Positions 47,245 to 56,500 of a stretch of 64,000 bases of DNA are shown here, piece by piece. A program made the position numbers and the translations under genes. The stretch comes from Chlamydia muridarum str. Nigg (GTDB lineage: Bacteria; Chlamydiota; Chlamydiia; Chlamydiales; Chlamydiaceae): assembly GCF_000006685.1 (NCBI RefSeq), contig NC_002620.2, positions 774,588 through 838,587 on the forward strand. Direction: 5' to 3'. How positions within the stretch are numbered: position 1 is the first letter of the stretch; each line of letters begins with the position of its first letter. The notes under the pieces are model-generated. The model was not told the origin of the DNA, did not search any database, and saw only the letters and a list, made by a program, of their open reading frames with translations.

Positions 47245-48522
47245 ATGATGGCTTGCAACCAAGAACTTCTTTCGCCTAGAGGCTTAGATTTGCTCAGCAA
47301 AAATTCTCATTCTAATCTTACTCCTACGATATTCTATCCGTCGGACCACAATATTGATCTGCAAAGCTTCTCTCCTCATGCCCTTTCCGTTGTGAGAACT
47401 TTAAAAAAAGCTGGGTATGAGGCCTATATCGTTGGAGGATGTATTCGTGATCTCCTACTAAAAACGGAGCCTAAAGATTTCGATGTCTCTACTTCTGCCA
47501 AACCTGAAGAAGTTAAAGCCTTATTCAAAAATTGTATTCTCGTAGGCAAACGTTTTCGTTTAGCTCATATCCGCTTCCCCAATCAAATCATAGAAGTCTC
47601 TACCTTTAGATCCGGTAGTAACGAAGAAGATTCTTTAATTACAAAAGATAATCTTTGGGGATCCGCTGAAGAGGATGTACTGCGAAGAGACTTTACTATT
47701 AATGGCCTTTTCTATGATCCGAGCTCCGAAGTCATCATTGACTACACGGGAGGGGTGGAAGACTTAAAAAATCGCTATTTAAGAACCATTGGCGATCCTT
47801 TTCTCCGATTCAAACAAGACCCTGTGCGCATGCTGCGCCTATTAAAAATCTTGTCTCGCTACGCCTTTACTGTGGATCCAAAAACTCTTGAAGCTCTTCG
47901 AGAGTCTCGCCATGAGCTAATAAAAAGCTCTCAACCAAGAGTATTTGAAGAGCTTATAAAAGTATTAAGCTCCGGAGAATCCACTATTTTTTTCCAGCTA
48001 GCTTCAGAATATCGGATCTTAGAAATTCTGTTCCCTTATATGTCTAAAGCTTTTGGCTTAAGCAAAGTTCTCCAAGATCAGACTTTTGCTAGCTTAACGG
48101 CTTTGGATGCTAAAGTGCGGCAGCGTTCTTTCTGCTTAGAAAGACATCTTCTGTTGTCGATATTGTTGTTCCCTATCGTAAACTTCAATGTTCGATATAA
48201 ATATAGTCAGCATCCAACAATGTCTATTCAGGATATTTTTGATTATATTAAAAACTTTTTAACAGAATTTTTTGCCGACTCTTTTACCAGCTGCTCAAAG
48301 AAAAACTTTATTTTGACAACTTTACTTTTACAGATGCAGTATAGGCTGACCCCTCTAGCTCCATTAAAAAAAGAAAGAAATTCGTTCTTCAATAAAAAGC
48401 TTTTACGCCATACCTACTTTCTTGAAGCTCTTTACTTGTTAGAAATCCGCAGTCAGGTATTTCCAAAAGTAAAAGCTCCGTATGAGGAGTGGCTCAACCA
48501 GTATGAACGAATTTCGGAGTAA
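47245..48522 (+). CDS. pcnB: Poly(A) polymerase I / CCA-adding family
   Basis: 425 residues. The class II nucleotidyltransferase head has YIVGGCIRDLLLK (about 57-69) and EPKDFDVSTSAKPEE with the two metal-binding Asp. Then come RRDFTINGLFYDP and the RNA-binding region with DPVRMLRLLKILSRYAF, as in PcnB. It adds poly(A) tails that promote RNA decay, here alongside RNase R. A tRNA CCA-adding role is an alternative within the same family. Two adjacent ATGs (47245, 47248) are possible starts. Confidence 0.88.
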   Translation: MMACNQELLSPRGLDLLSKNSHSNLTPTIFYPSDHNIDLQSFSPHALSVVRTLKKAGYEAYIVGGCIRDLLLKTEPKDFDVSTSAKPEEVKALFKNCILVGKRFRLAHIRFPNQIIEVSTFRSGSNEEDSLITKDNLWGSAEEDVLRRDFTINGLFYDPSSEVIIDYTGGVEDLKNRYLRTIGDPFLRFKQDPVRMLRLLKILSRYAFTVDPKTLEALRESRHELIKSSQPRVFEELIKVLSSGESTIFFQLASEYRILEILFPYMSKAFGLSKVLQDQTFASLTALDAKVRQRSFCLERHLLLSILLFPIVNFNVRYKYSQHPTMSIQDIFDYIKNFLTEFFADSFTSCSKKNFILTTLLLQMQYRLTPLAPLKKERNSFFNKKLLRHTYFLEALYLLEIRSQVFPKVKAPYEEWLNQYERISE

Positions 48523-48579
48523 TCATTCCTAGTTAAAATTAGGAAAATTCTTCTCCCCACGGATTTATAGTTAGTTGTT

Positions 48580-50403
48580 ATGTTTCCCCAGAAAATCACG
48601 CTTTGGTTATACCCTTTAGGACTTTTTGCTAATCTTTTCTTTGGTACAGCCTTTTGTGTGCAGTGGTTCTTAATTAAGAAGAGGGGCTGTTCTTTTGTTC
48701 CTAAAATTTTCTGGCATCTGTCTTGCTCTGGCGCTGTTTTGATGATCTGCCATGGATTTATTCAAAGTCAGTATCCTATTGCGCTACTCCATTCTTTTAA
48801 TCTCATTATTTATTTCCGGAACCTTAACATAGCTTCCTCAACCCCGCTCCCCATCTCCAAAATAGTCTCATTGTTGGTCGTTTCTGCAACAGCCATTACT
48901 CTATCTTTTGCAATTGGCACACAGTACCTTCCACACATGACGTGGATGGCTTCTCCAAACATTTTACACTTAAATCTTCCGGAAGCTAATTTTTTGTGGC
49001 AACTCATAGGCTGCATTGGATTGACTATCTTTTCCTTAAGATTTTTTATCCAATGGTTCTACCTAGAATACAAAAACCAATCCTCTTTACCTACTCCTTT
49101 CTGGAAAGCTAGTTTGGTAGGAGGATCCATCTGTCTCATTTACTTTTTACGGACTGGAGACATTGTCAATGTCTTGTGCTATGGATGTGGCTTATTCCCT
49201 TCCCTAGCGAACCTTCGCATAGCTTCTCGAGAAGCTATCCAAAAACCGTTTAGCTGCAGTTGCTTCATCTCCGCAGGAGAACATAGCGGAGATACTTTAG
49301 GAGGAAATTTATTAAAAGAAATCCATGCAAAATATCCTGATATTCACTGCTTTGGCGTAGGAGGCCCGCAAATGCGGGCGCAAAACTTTTGCACGCTTTT
49401 TTCTATGGAAAAATTTCAAATCAGTGGATTTTGGGAAGTTCTTCTTGCCCTACCCAAACTATGGTATAGACGCCGTATTCTGTATAAAACGATTCTTAAA
49501 AGAAATCCTCAAGCTGTTATCTGCATTGACTTCCCTGATTTTCATTTTTTATTAATAAAAAAACTCCGTTCTCTCGGATATAAAGGGAAAATCGTCCACT
49601 ATGTGTGCCCTAGCATATGGGCTTGGAGACCATCAAGGAAAACTACTTTAGAAAAGTATTTGGACCTTCTTCTTTTAATACTTCCTTTCGAACAAAAATT
49701 ATTCAAAGATTCTCCCCTTCGTACGGTATACATAGGGCATCCTCTCTCAGAAACTATCAAACTTTTCTGCCCTAAGCAGAATTGGAAAGAACGGCTCCAT
49801 CTTCCAACCGATAAACCCTTTGTCGCTGCCTTTCCGGGTAGCCGTCACAGTGATATTCTGCGCAATCTTACGATTCAGGTACAAGCTTTTCAAGCATCAG
49901 ATTTTGCATCCACACATCATTTACTTGTATCGTCCGCGAATCCTGCGTATGACCATCTCATTCTAGAAATCCTACAACAAAATCGCTGTTTGCATAGCAA
50001 TATTGTTCCTTCTCAATTTCGATATGAACTAATGAGGGAGTGTGATTGTGCTCTTGCTAAATGCGGAACCATTGTTTTAGAAACAGCTCTTAATCTTACT
50101 CCAACAATAGTTACCTGCCAACTCCGCCCTCTAGATACGTTTTTAGCGAAATACATATTCAATATTATCCTCCCAGCCTACTCTCTCCCCAATATTATTC
50201 TAGGAAGAACCATTTTCCCAGAGTTTATAGGAGGCAAAAAAGATTTTCGGTATGAGGATGTCGCTGCTGCTCTGAACATTCTTAAAACATCTCAAGCTCA
50301 AGAAAAACAAAAAAATGCCTGTAAGGATGTTTATCAGGCAATAAACGAATCTGCATCGACTATAAAAGAGTGCCTTCCTTTCATATTTGAAGCTTCTTAT
50401 TAA
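48580..50403 (+). CDS. lpxB: Lipid-A-disaccharide synthase with N-terminal membrane domain
   Basis: 607 residues, much longer than E. coli LpxB (382). Residues 1 to about 220 are a membrane domain with about six helices (FLIKKRGCSFVPKIFWHLS, FIQWFYLEYKNQSS), matching the lipid A biosynthesis N-terminal domain that is a separate protein elsewhere. From about 225 comes LpxB proper: CFISAGEHSGDTLGGNLL, VGGPQMRAQ, HYVCPSIWAWRPSR, PGSRHSDI and CDCALAKCGTIVLE. It joins UDP-2,3-diacyl-GlcN and lipid X. The fused layout is known in Chlamydia. Confidence 0.93.
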   Translation: MFPQKITLWLYPLGLFANLFFGTAFCVQWFLIKKRGCSFVPKIFWHLSCSGAVLMICHGFIQSQYPIALLHSFNLIIYFRNLNIASSTPLPISKIVSLLVVSATAITLSFAIGTQYLPHMTWMASPNILHLNLPEANFLWQLIGCIGLTIFSLRFFIQWFYLEYKNQSSLPTPFWKASLVGGSICLIYFLRTGDIVNVLCYGCGLFPSLANLRIASREAIQKPFSCSCFISAGEHSGDTLGGNLLKEIHAKYPDIHCFGVGGPQMRAQNFCTLFSMEKFQISGFWEVLLALPKLWYRRRILYKTILKRNPQAVICIDFPDFHFLLIKKLRSLGYKGKIVHYVCPSIWAWRPSRKTTLEKYLDLLLLILPFEQKLFKDSPLRTVYIGHPLSETIKLFCPKQNWKERLHLPTDKPFVAAFPGSRHSDILRNLTIQVQAFQASDFASTHHLLVSSANPAYDHLILEILQQNRCLHSNIVPSQFRYELMRECDCALAKCGTIVLETALNLTPTIVTCQLRPLDTFLAKYIFNIILPAYSLPNIILGRTIFPEFIGGKKDFRYEDVAAALNILKTSQAQEKQKNACKDVYQAINESASTIKECLPFIFEASY

Positions 50404-50471
50404 TTCTATATCAATGACTTGCGACAAATTCTAGAGTCGATAGAAAAGGAGTTTTCCGTTTATAGTTCCTG

Positions 50472-50500
50472 TTCACAATCGTGCCACAAGCGCTTATAAT
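50472..50500 (+). promoter_or_regulatory. Candidate sigma66 promoter of pmpA
   Basis: TTCACA (50472-50477), a 17-base spacer, TATAAT (50495-50500). It matches the consensus at 11 of 12 positions. The expected start would fall about 4 bases before the pmpA ATG and leave the AAAGGA ribosome site out of the mRNA, so either the promoter or the start codon needs checking. Confidence 0.5.
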
Positions 50501-50510
50501 AAAGGAACTT

Positions 50511-53441
50511 ATGAATCAAGTCATAAAAACCATTGCTCTTTGCTATCAAAAATATATCTCTAGAGCATCTAACAAAACCTTCTCAATACATAATACTCTT
50601 TCCCTATCTCTTCTTCCCAAGTGTCTACTTGGATCCCTAATCATCTATACCTCACATGCATTTGGAGAAATGGAATTAGCCATTTCTGGGCATAAATATG
50701 GCAAAGACAGAGATGCTTTTACTATGATCTCCTCATGCCCAGAAGGGACTAATTACATGATTAACCGTAAGCTCATTCTGAGCGAATTTTCTTCGCTAGA
50801 TAAATTCTCATCAGGAGGAGCTTTTAAGAATCTTGCAGGAAAAATAGCATTCTTAGGAAAACACTCCTCTTCCTCGATCCACTTCAAACACCTCAACATT
50901 AACGGATTCGGATCCGGAATCTTTTCCGAATCTGCTATCGAATTTTCTGATTTACGCAAACTTGTTGCTTTTGGCTCTGAAAGCACTGGAGGCATTTTTA
51001 CAGCAAGAGATGACATCTCATTTAAAAATAATCACTACATCGCTTTCCGCAACAATATAGCCAAAGGAAATGGCGGAGTAATTTTACTTCAAGGAGATGA
51101 AAGAGGAACTGTATCTTTTACAGATCAACAAGGAGCTATTATTTTTGCCAATAACCAAGCTTTAGTCTCTCCATCTATAAAACATAGTGGGCGTGGAGGA
51201 GCTATTAGCGGAGACTTCGCTGGATCTCGAATTATTTTTCTCAATAATCAACAGATCACATTTGAAGAAAATAGTGCTGTTCACGGAGGAGCTATCTACA
51301 ATAAAAATGGGGTGGTAGAATTTCTTGGCAATGGAGGCACTCTTTCTTTTAAAGAGAACAGCACAAGAGCCAATGGAGGTGCTATATACACTGGTAAATT
51401 CAAAGCAAATCAACAAACGGCTCCTATTATATTTTCACAAAATAACGCTAATCAAAAAGGCGGCGCTATTTACGCTCAATACGTTAACTTAGAACAAAAT
51501 CAGGATGCTATTCGTTTTGAAAATAATTCTGCTAAAGAAGGCGGAGGAGCAATCAGCTCATCTCAATGCGCAATCACAGCCCACAATAGCATCACTTTTT
51601 CAAACAATTTTGCGGGAGATCTTGGAGGCGGAGCTATCCTATTAGGAGGGAAACAACCATCGCTATCCTTGGTCGCTCACAATGGAAATATTGCATTTAT
51701 TGGCAATACTATGCTTCCTGCAACAAAAAAGGCCTCTTTACCTCGAAATAATTCGATCTTAGTCAAAGAATCTCCCTATAAAATTCAATTCGCAGCGAAT
51801 AAAAATCGCTCTATTATTTTCTTTGACCCAGTAATTGCTTTGTCACCTTCTACGTCTCCCGTAGAGATTAATTCTCCTGAACACGAAACGCCTTTCTTCT
51901 CTCCTAAAGGAACTATCGTTTTCTCTGGAGCTAATCTTATAGACGATGCCAAAGAGGATATTGCAAATAGAACTTCTATTTTCAATCAGCCTGTTCTTCT
52001 CCATAATGGAACCCTTTCTATTGAAAGCGGAGCTCATCTTGTTGTTCAAAGCTTCAAACAAACTGGTGGACGAATTAGCTTATCTCCAGGGTCCTCACTA
52101 GCTCTTTATACAACCAATACACTCTTTCATGGCAATGTTTCTAGCACAGACCCTTTGGAAATTAATGGTTTAAGCCTTGGAGTAGATACTTCTCCTTCCA
52201 ACCTTTATTCTGAAATCCGCGCAGGCAGCGCTCCTCTCAAATTATCAGGGTCTCCAGATATTCATGATCCTGAAAGACTGTTTTATGAAAATCGGGATTC
52301 CGCAGCATCTCCATATCAAATGGAAATTCTTTTATCCTCTGACAAAATCATTGATGTTTCTAACTTTACAATCGACGCTCCCGTACCAAATAAAGAAGCT
52401 GGGTTTCAAGGATCTTGGCACTTCAGCTGGCAGCCCAATACTGTCAATAACACTAAACACAAGGTATTGCGTGCTTCCTGGATCCCAACTGGCGAATATA
52501 TCCTTGAACCAAGCCGTGTTGGAAATGCTATCCCTAATTCCTTATGGAGCACATTTTTACTTTTGCAAACGGCTTCTCATAACTTAGGAGATCATTTATG
52601 CAATAACTCCGATCTAGTCCCTACTTCATACTTAGGGCTTTTAATTGGAGGAATTGGAGCAGAAATGCGCACTTATTCCGCAGAAAAAGAAAGTTTTATC
52701 TCCCGTTCAGGCACTACAGGAACCACCATTATACGCTTAACTCCAACCCTCACTCTATCGGGAGGTGCGACGCATATGTTCGGAGATTCCTTTGTTACAA
52801 AATTACCAGAATTCATTGCTTCTGAAGGAATGGTACAAAATGTTGGTCTTACCCAAATCTTAGGACCATTAACTGTAAAATCCACATTATGTGCAGCCTT
52901 AGATCATAATGCTATGATTCGCCTATCCGCTCAAAAAAATCATACACGTGCAAAATGGGACACTTTTGGAATACGTGGAACATTAGGTGCCTCTTATTCA
53001 TTGCTAGACTATGAAAATATGGTACGTATTTTCACATTTGCTAATGTTGAAGCCACAAATGTTTTACAGAAATCATTTACGGAAACGGGATACAATCCAA
53101 GAAGTTTTGCAAGAACAAGACTCACGAACATCGCAGTTCCGGTAGGGATTGGGTATGAATTCTGCTTAAGCAACCACTCTTTTGCTCTATTAGGGAAAGG
53201 ACATATTGGTTACTCTCGAGATATCAAACGAAAAAATCCAGTAACTTTTGCTCAATTAGCTATGAATAACTTCTCCTGGACTGCTAATGGCTGCCAAGTC
53301 CCAACCTCAGCACATACAATAGCGAACCAACTAATCCTTCGCTATAAAGCCTGCTCCCTATACGTAAATGCAGTAGCTACCAAACTAGAAAGCACATATC
53401 TCTCAAGCAGCTTATCTTGCGGAGGCTATGTTGGTTTCTAA
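50511..53441 (+). CDS. pmpA: Polymorphic membrane protein A, autotransporter
   Basis: 976 residues from ATG 50511 (MNQVIKTIAL), with AAAGGA upstream; a GTG at 50481 was rejected. A long signal peptide (to about residue 52, SHAFG) precedes a passenger of beta-helix repeats with at least seven GGA[IF] motifs and many FxxN motifs (for example GGAIYNK, FENNS). The C-terminal third is an autotransporter beta-barrel ending in Phe. Pmps are type V-secreted adhesins on the chlamydial surface. PmpA is the most divergent of the three here and is conserved among species. Confidence 0.94.
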   Translation: MNQVIKTIALCYQKYISRASNKTFSIHNTLSLSLLPKCLLGSLIIYTSHAFGEMELAISGHKYGKDRDAFTMISSCPEGTNYMINRKLILSEFSSLDKFSSGGAFKNLAGKIAFLGKHSSSSIHFKHLNINGFGSGIFSESAIEFSDLRKLVAFGSESTGGIFTARDDISFKNNHYIAFRNNIAKGNGGVILLQGDERGTVSFTDQQGAIIFANNQALVSPSIKHSGRGGAISGDFAGSRIIFLNNQQITFEENSAVHGGAIYNKNGVVEFLGNGGTLSFKENSTRANGGAIYTGKFKANQQTAPIIFSQNNANQKGGAIYAQYVNLEQNQDAIRFENNSAKEGGGAISSSQCAITAHNSITFSNNFAGDLGGGAILLGGKQPSLSLVAHNGNIAFIGNTMLPATKKASLPRNNSILVKESPYKIQFAANKNRSIIFFDPVIALSPSTSPVEINSPEHETPFFSPKGTIVFSGANLIDDAKEDIANRTSIFNQPVLLHNGTLSIESGAHLVVQSFKQTGGRISLSPGSSLALYTTNTLFHGNVSSTDPLEINGLSLGVDTSPSNLYSEIRAGSAPLKLSGSPDIHDPERLFYENRDSAASPYQMEILLSSDKIIDVSNFTIDAPVPNKEAGFQGSWHFSWQPNTVNNTKHKVLRASWIPTGEYILEPSRVGNAIPNSLWSTFLLLQTASHNLGDHLCNNSDLVPTSYLGLLIGGIGAEMRTYSAEKESFISRSGTTGTTIIRLTPTLTLSGGATHMFGDSFVTKLPEFIASEGMVQNVGLTQILGPLTVKSTLCAALDHNAMIRLSAQKNHTRAKWDTFGIRGTLGASYSLLDYENMVRIFTFANVEATNVLQKSFTETGYNPRSFARTRLTNIAVPVGIGYEFCLSNHSFALLGKGHIGYSRDIKRKNPVTFAQLAMNNFSWTANGCQVPTSAHTIANQLILRYKACSLYVNAVATKLESTYLSSSLSCGGYVGF

Positions 53442-53487
53442 TCTGACCTTAGGGATGCACAATTTTTAAAACCTCCACATCTTCATG

Positions 53488-53526
53488 GTAAATTAGGCAA
53501 GGAATACCTTGCCTAATTTACTTTTC
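53488..53526 (+). terminator. Intrinsic terminator of pmpA
   Basis: A perfect 15-bp stem (53488-53502 with 53507-53521; arm GTAAATTAGGCAAGG) has a 4-base loop and is followed by TTTTC. It is the strongest hairpin in the window. Its 3' arm also contains TTGCCT, the candidate pmpB -35. Confidence 0.92.
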
Positions 53527-53546
53527 TGATTTATCTAACGCCTATT
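53509..53546 (+). promoter_or_regulatory. Candidate pmpB promoter and leader motif
   Basis: TTGCCT (53509-53514), a 17-base spacer, then TATCTAACGCCTATT (53532-53546), whose first six bases serve as the -10. The same 15 bases occur upstream of pmpC at a nearly equal distance from the ATG (32 versus 29 intervening bases). Confidence 0.5.
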
Positions 53547-53578
53547 AAGATCGTACGTATTCAATAGGTTTGTCGTCT

Positions 53579-56500
53579 ATGAAATGGCTGTCAGCTACTG
53601 CTGTGTTTGCTGCTGTTCTTCCTTCAGTCTCAGGGTTTTGTTTCCCGGAATCTAAAGAATTGAATTTCTCTCGCACAGGAACCTCTTCTTCTACTACTTT
53701 TACAGAAACTATTGGAGAGAACGGTACAGAATATATTGTCTCTGGTAACTCGTCATTTACTAATTTCACTAATATTCCAGTCAAAAAACCAACGACTGAT
53801 GACTCAAGTACGTCAACCCCTACCACATCCTCTGCTGTAGATCCAACAGAAAAGATTGTCAGGGCCTCTTCTTCATCTTCGCCTAATTCTGGGGATACGT
53901 CAGCTACTCCCGATCCTAAAGGTGGCGGAGCTTTTTACAATGAACACTCCGGAATTTTATCTTTTATGGCAAGATCTGGAGTAGAAGGTTCTCTCACTCT
54001 ATCTAATATCAAGATGACCGGTGATGGAGGAGCTATCTATTCCCAAGGCGAACTTCTATTTACAGATCTAACTGGTTTAACCATCCAAGGAAATCTATCC
54101 CAATTATCTGGAGGAGGAATCTTTGGAGGCTCTACTATTTCATTCTCTGGAATCAATCAAGCCACATTCTCATCCAATACTGCAGAAGTTGTCCCTGAAG
54201 AAACTACACCGAACCCAAATCCAGGAACTCAAACAACAACCTCACAACCATCACCCACTTCCAAGGTCCAAAGTCTATTCACTTACTCTTCATCTACTCA
54301 AGCTAATGGAAACGGTGCAGATTCTCAAACTCCATCCCATAAACCGGGATCTGGAGGAGCTATCTATGCCACAGGAGATTTAACCATTTCCGACTCTCAA
54401 GAGATCGTTTTCTCCGTAAACAAAGCTAGTAAAGATGGAGGAGCCATCTTTGCAGAAAAAAATGTTTCTTTCGAGAATATCACAACACTAAAAGTACAAA
54501 ACAATGGAGCAGAGGAAAAAGGAGGCGGTATCTATGCTAGTGGAGATCTGTCCATTCAGTCCTCTAAACAAAGCCTTTTTAATTCCAATACCAGCAAGCA
54601 AGGAGGCGGAGCTCTTTATATTGAAGGGAATGTAGACTTCAAAGATCTCGAAGAAATTCGCATTAAGTACAATAAATCAGGAACTTTCGAAACAAAGAAA
54701 GTTACTTTATCGTTACCCGAAGCCCAGACAAATAAAAGCTCTGTAACTGCTGCTTCCCAGTCTGGACCCAATACTACACCAACTCCTACTCCTCCAGTCA
54801 CGGCTAAAGGTGGAGGTTTATACACCGAAAAAAATCTTTCCATCTCTAATATTACAGGGATTATTGAAATTACTAACAATAAAGCAACGGATGTTGGAGG
54901 AGGAGCTTACGTAAAAGGAACACTCACTTGCAAAGATTCTCATCGCTTACAATTTCAGAAAAACTCTTCCGAGAAAAAAGGAGGAGGACTTTACACAGAA
55001 GATACGATTACCTTATCTAACCTGACAGGTAAAACTCTATTCCAAGAGAATACCGCTAAAGAGGAAGGTGGGGGTCTTTACATCCAAGGAGATGACAAAA
55101 CTTTAACCATGACAGGACTCGATAGCTTCTGTCTGATCGATAACACTTCAGCAACCCATGGTGGTGGAGCCTACGTCACTAAAGAGATTTCTCAAACTTA
55201 TACTTCCGACGTTGAAGAGTTCCCTGGAATCACTCCTGTGCATGGAGAAACAATCATCTCGGGGAATAAAGCTACTGGTGGTAGTGGTGGTGGAGTATGC
55301 ACAAAGCATCTTGTTTTGTCCAATCTCCAAACCATCTCTATATCCGAAAATTTTGCATCAGAAAATGGTGGTGGTGCCTGTACATGTCCAGATAATTTCC
55401 CTGCTCCTACAGCATCTACTCCTTCTACCAATCAAACTGCCGCCCCTAAAGACGATAAAGACTTTTTAATCGATTATGTTGTTAGCACAACGATCGACAA
55501 GAATAAGGCAACAAAAAAAGGTGCCGGTGTCTATGCTAAAAAAGCTAAACTATCCCGCATAGACGAACTCAATATCTCCGATAACGCTGCTCAAGAAACA
55601 GGAGGTGGCTTCTGCTGTACGGAATCTTTAGAATTGGATACCATCGCCTCTCTATCCGTAACTAAAAATCTTGCTGGGAAAGAAGGTGGAGGACTCCACG
55701 CTAAAACATTAAACATTTCTAATTTAAAATCAGGATTATCTTTCTCAAACAACACAGCGAACTCTTCTTCTACAGGAGTTGCAACGACCGCAACTACATC
55801 ACAATCCCCTACAGTTTCCTCATTCTTACCTCGAGCTACTGCAGGAAGTTCTCCAGCTCCTGCGCAAACAACTCCAACTTATGCCGGAGTAGTAGGTGGA
55901 GCTATTTACGGAGAAACGGTTTCCTTCTCCAAATGTAGCGGACTGTGTCAATTTACAGAGAACTCTGCTATTGATAATACTCCTTCTAGCCCCTCGCTAA
56001 ATGTTCAAGGAGGAGCTATTTATGCCAAAACATCGTTATCCATAGAGGCAGAAGATCCTAGTACCTCTTATGTCTTCTCTAAAAACTCTGTCTCTACAGG
56101 GAAAGCGCAAACAACCGGTCAAATAGCTGGAGGAGCTATCTACTCTCCTTCAGTCACATTAAACTGTCAAACAGTATTTTCCGGTAATAGCGCCTCTATG
56201 GCAACAACAAATCCCCCCTCCGGAACCTCGCCAAAAGATACTATTGGTGGAGCTATTGCAGGAACCACAATCTCCTTATCTAAAACTTCTCATTTTTCGG
56301 AAAATACTGCTGATTTGGGAGCTGCTATAGGAACCTTGTCAGGAGGGTCTTCATCCAATCTTACGGAAAAAATTACCTTATCGAACGGATCATTTACCTT
56401 TGAAAAAAACAAAGCGAATAAACGCGGAGTTATCTATGCTCCTAGCGTTTCCATTAAAGGGAACAATATTACCTTTAACCAAAACACATCTACTCATGAC

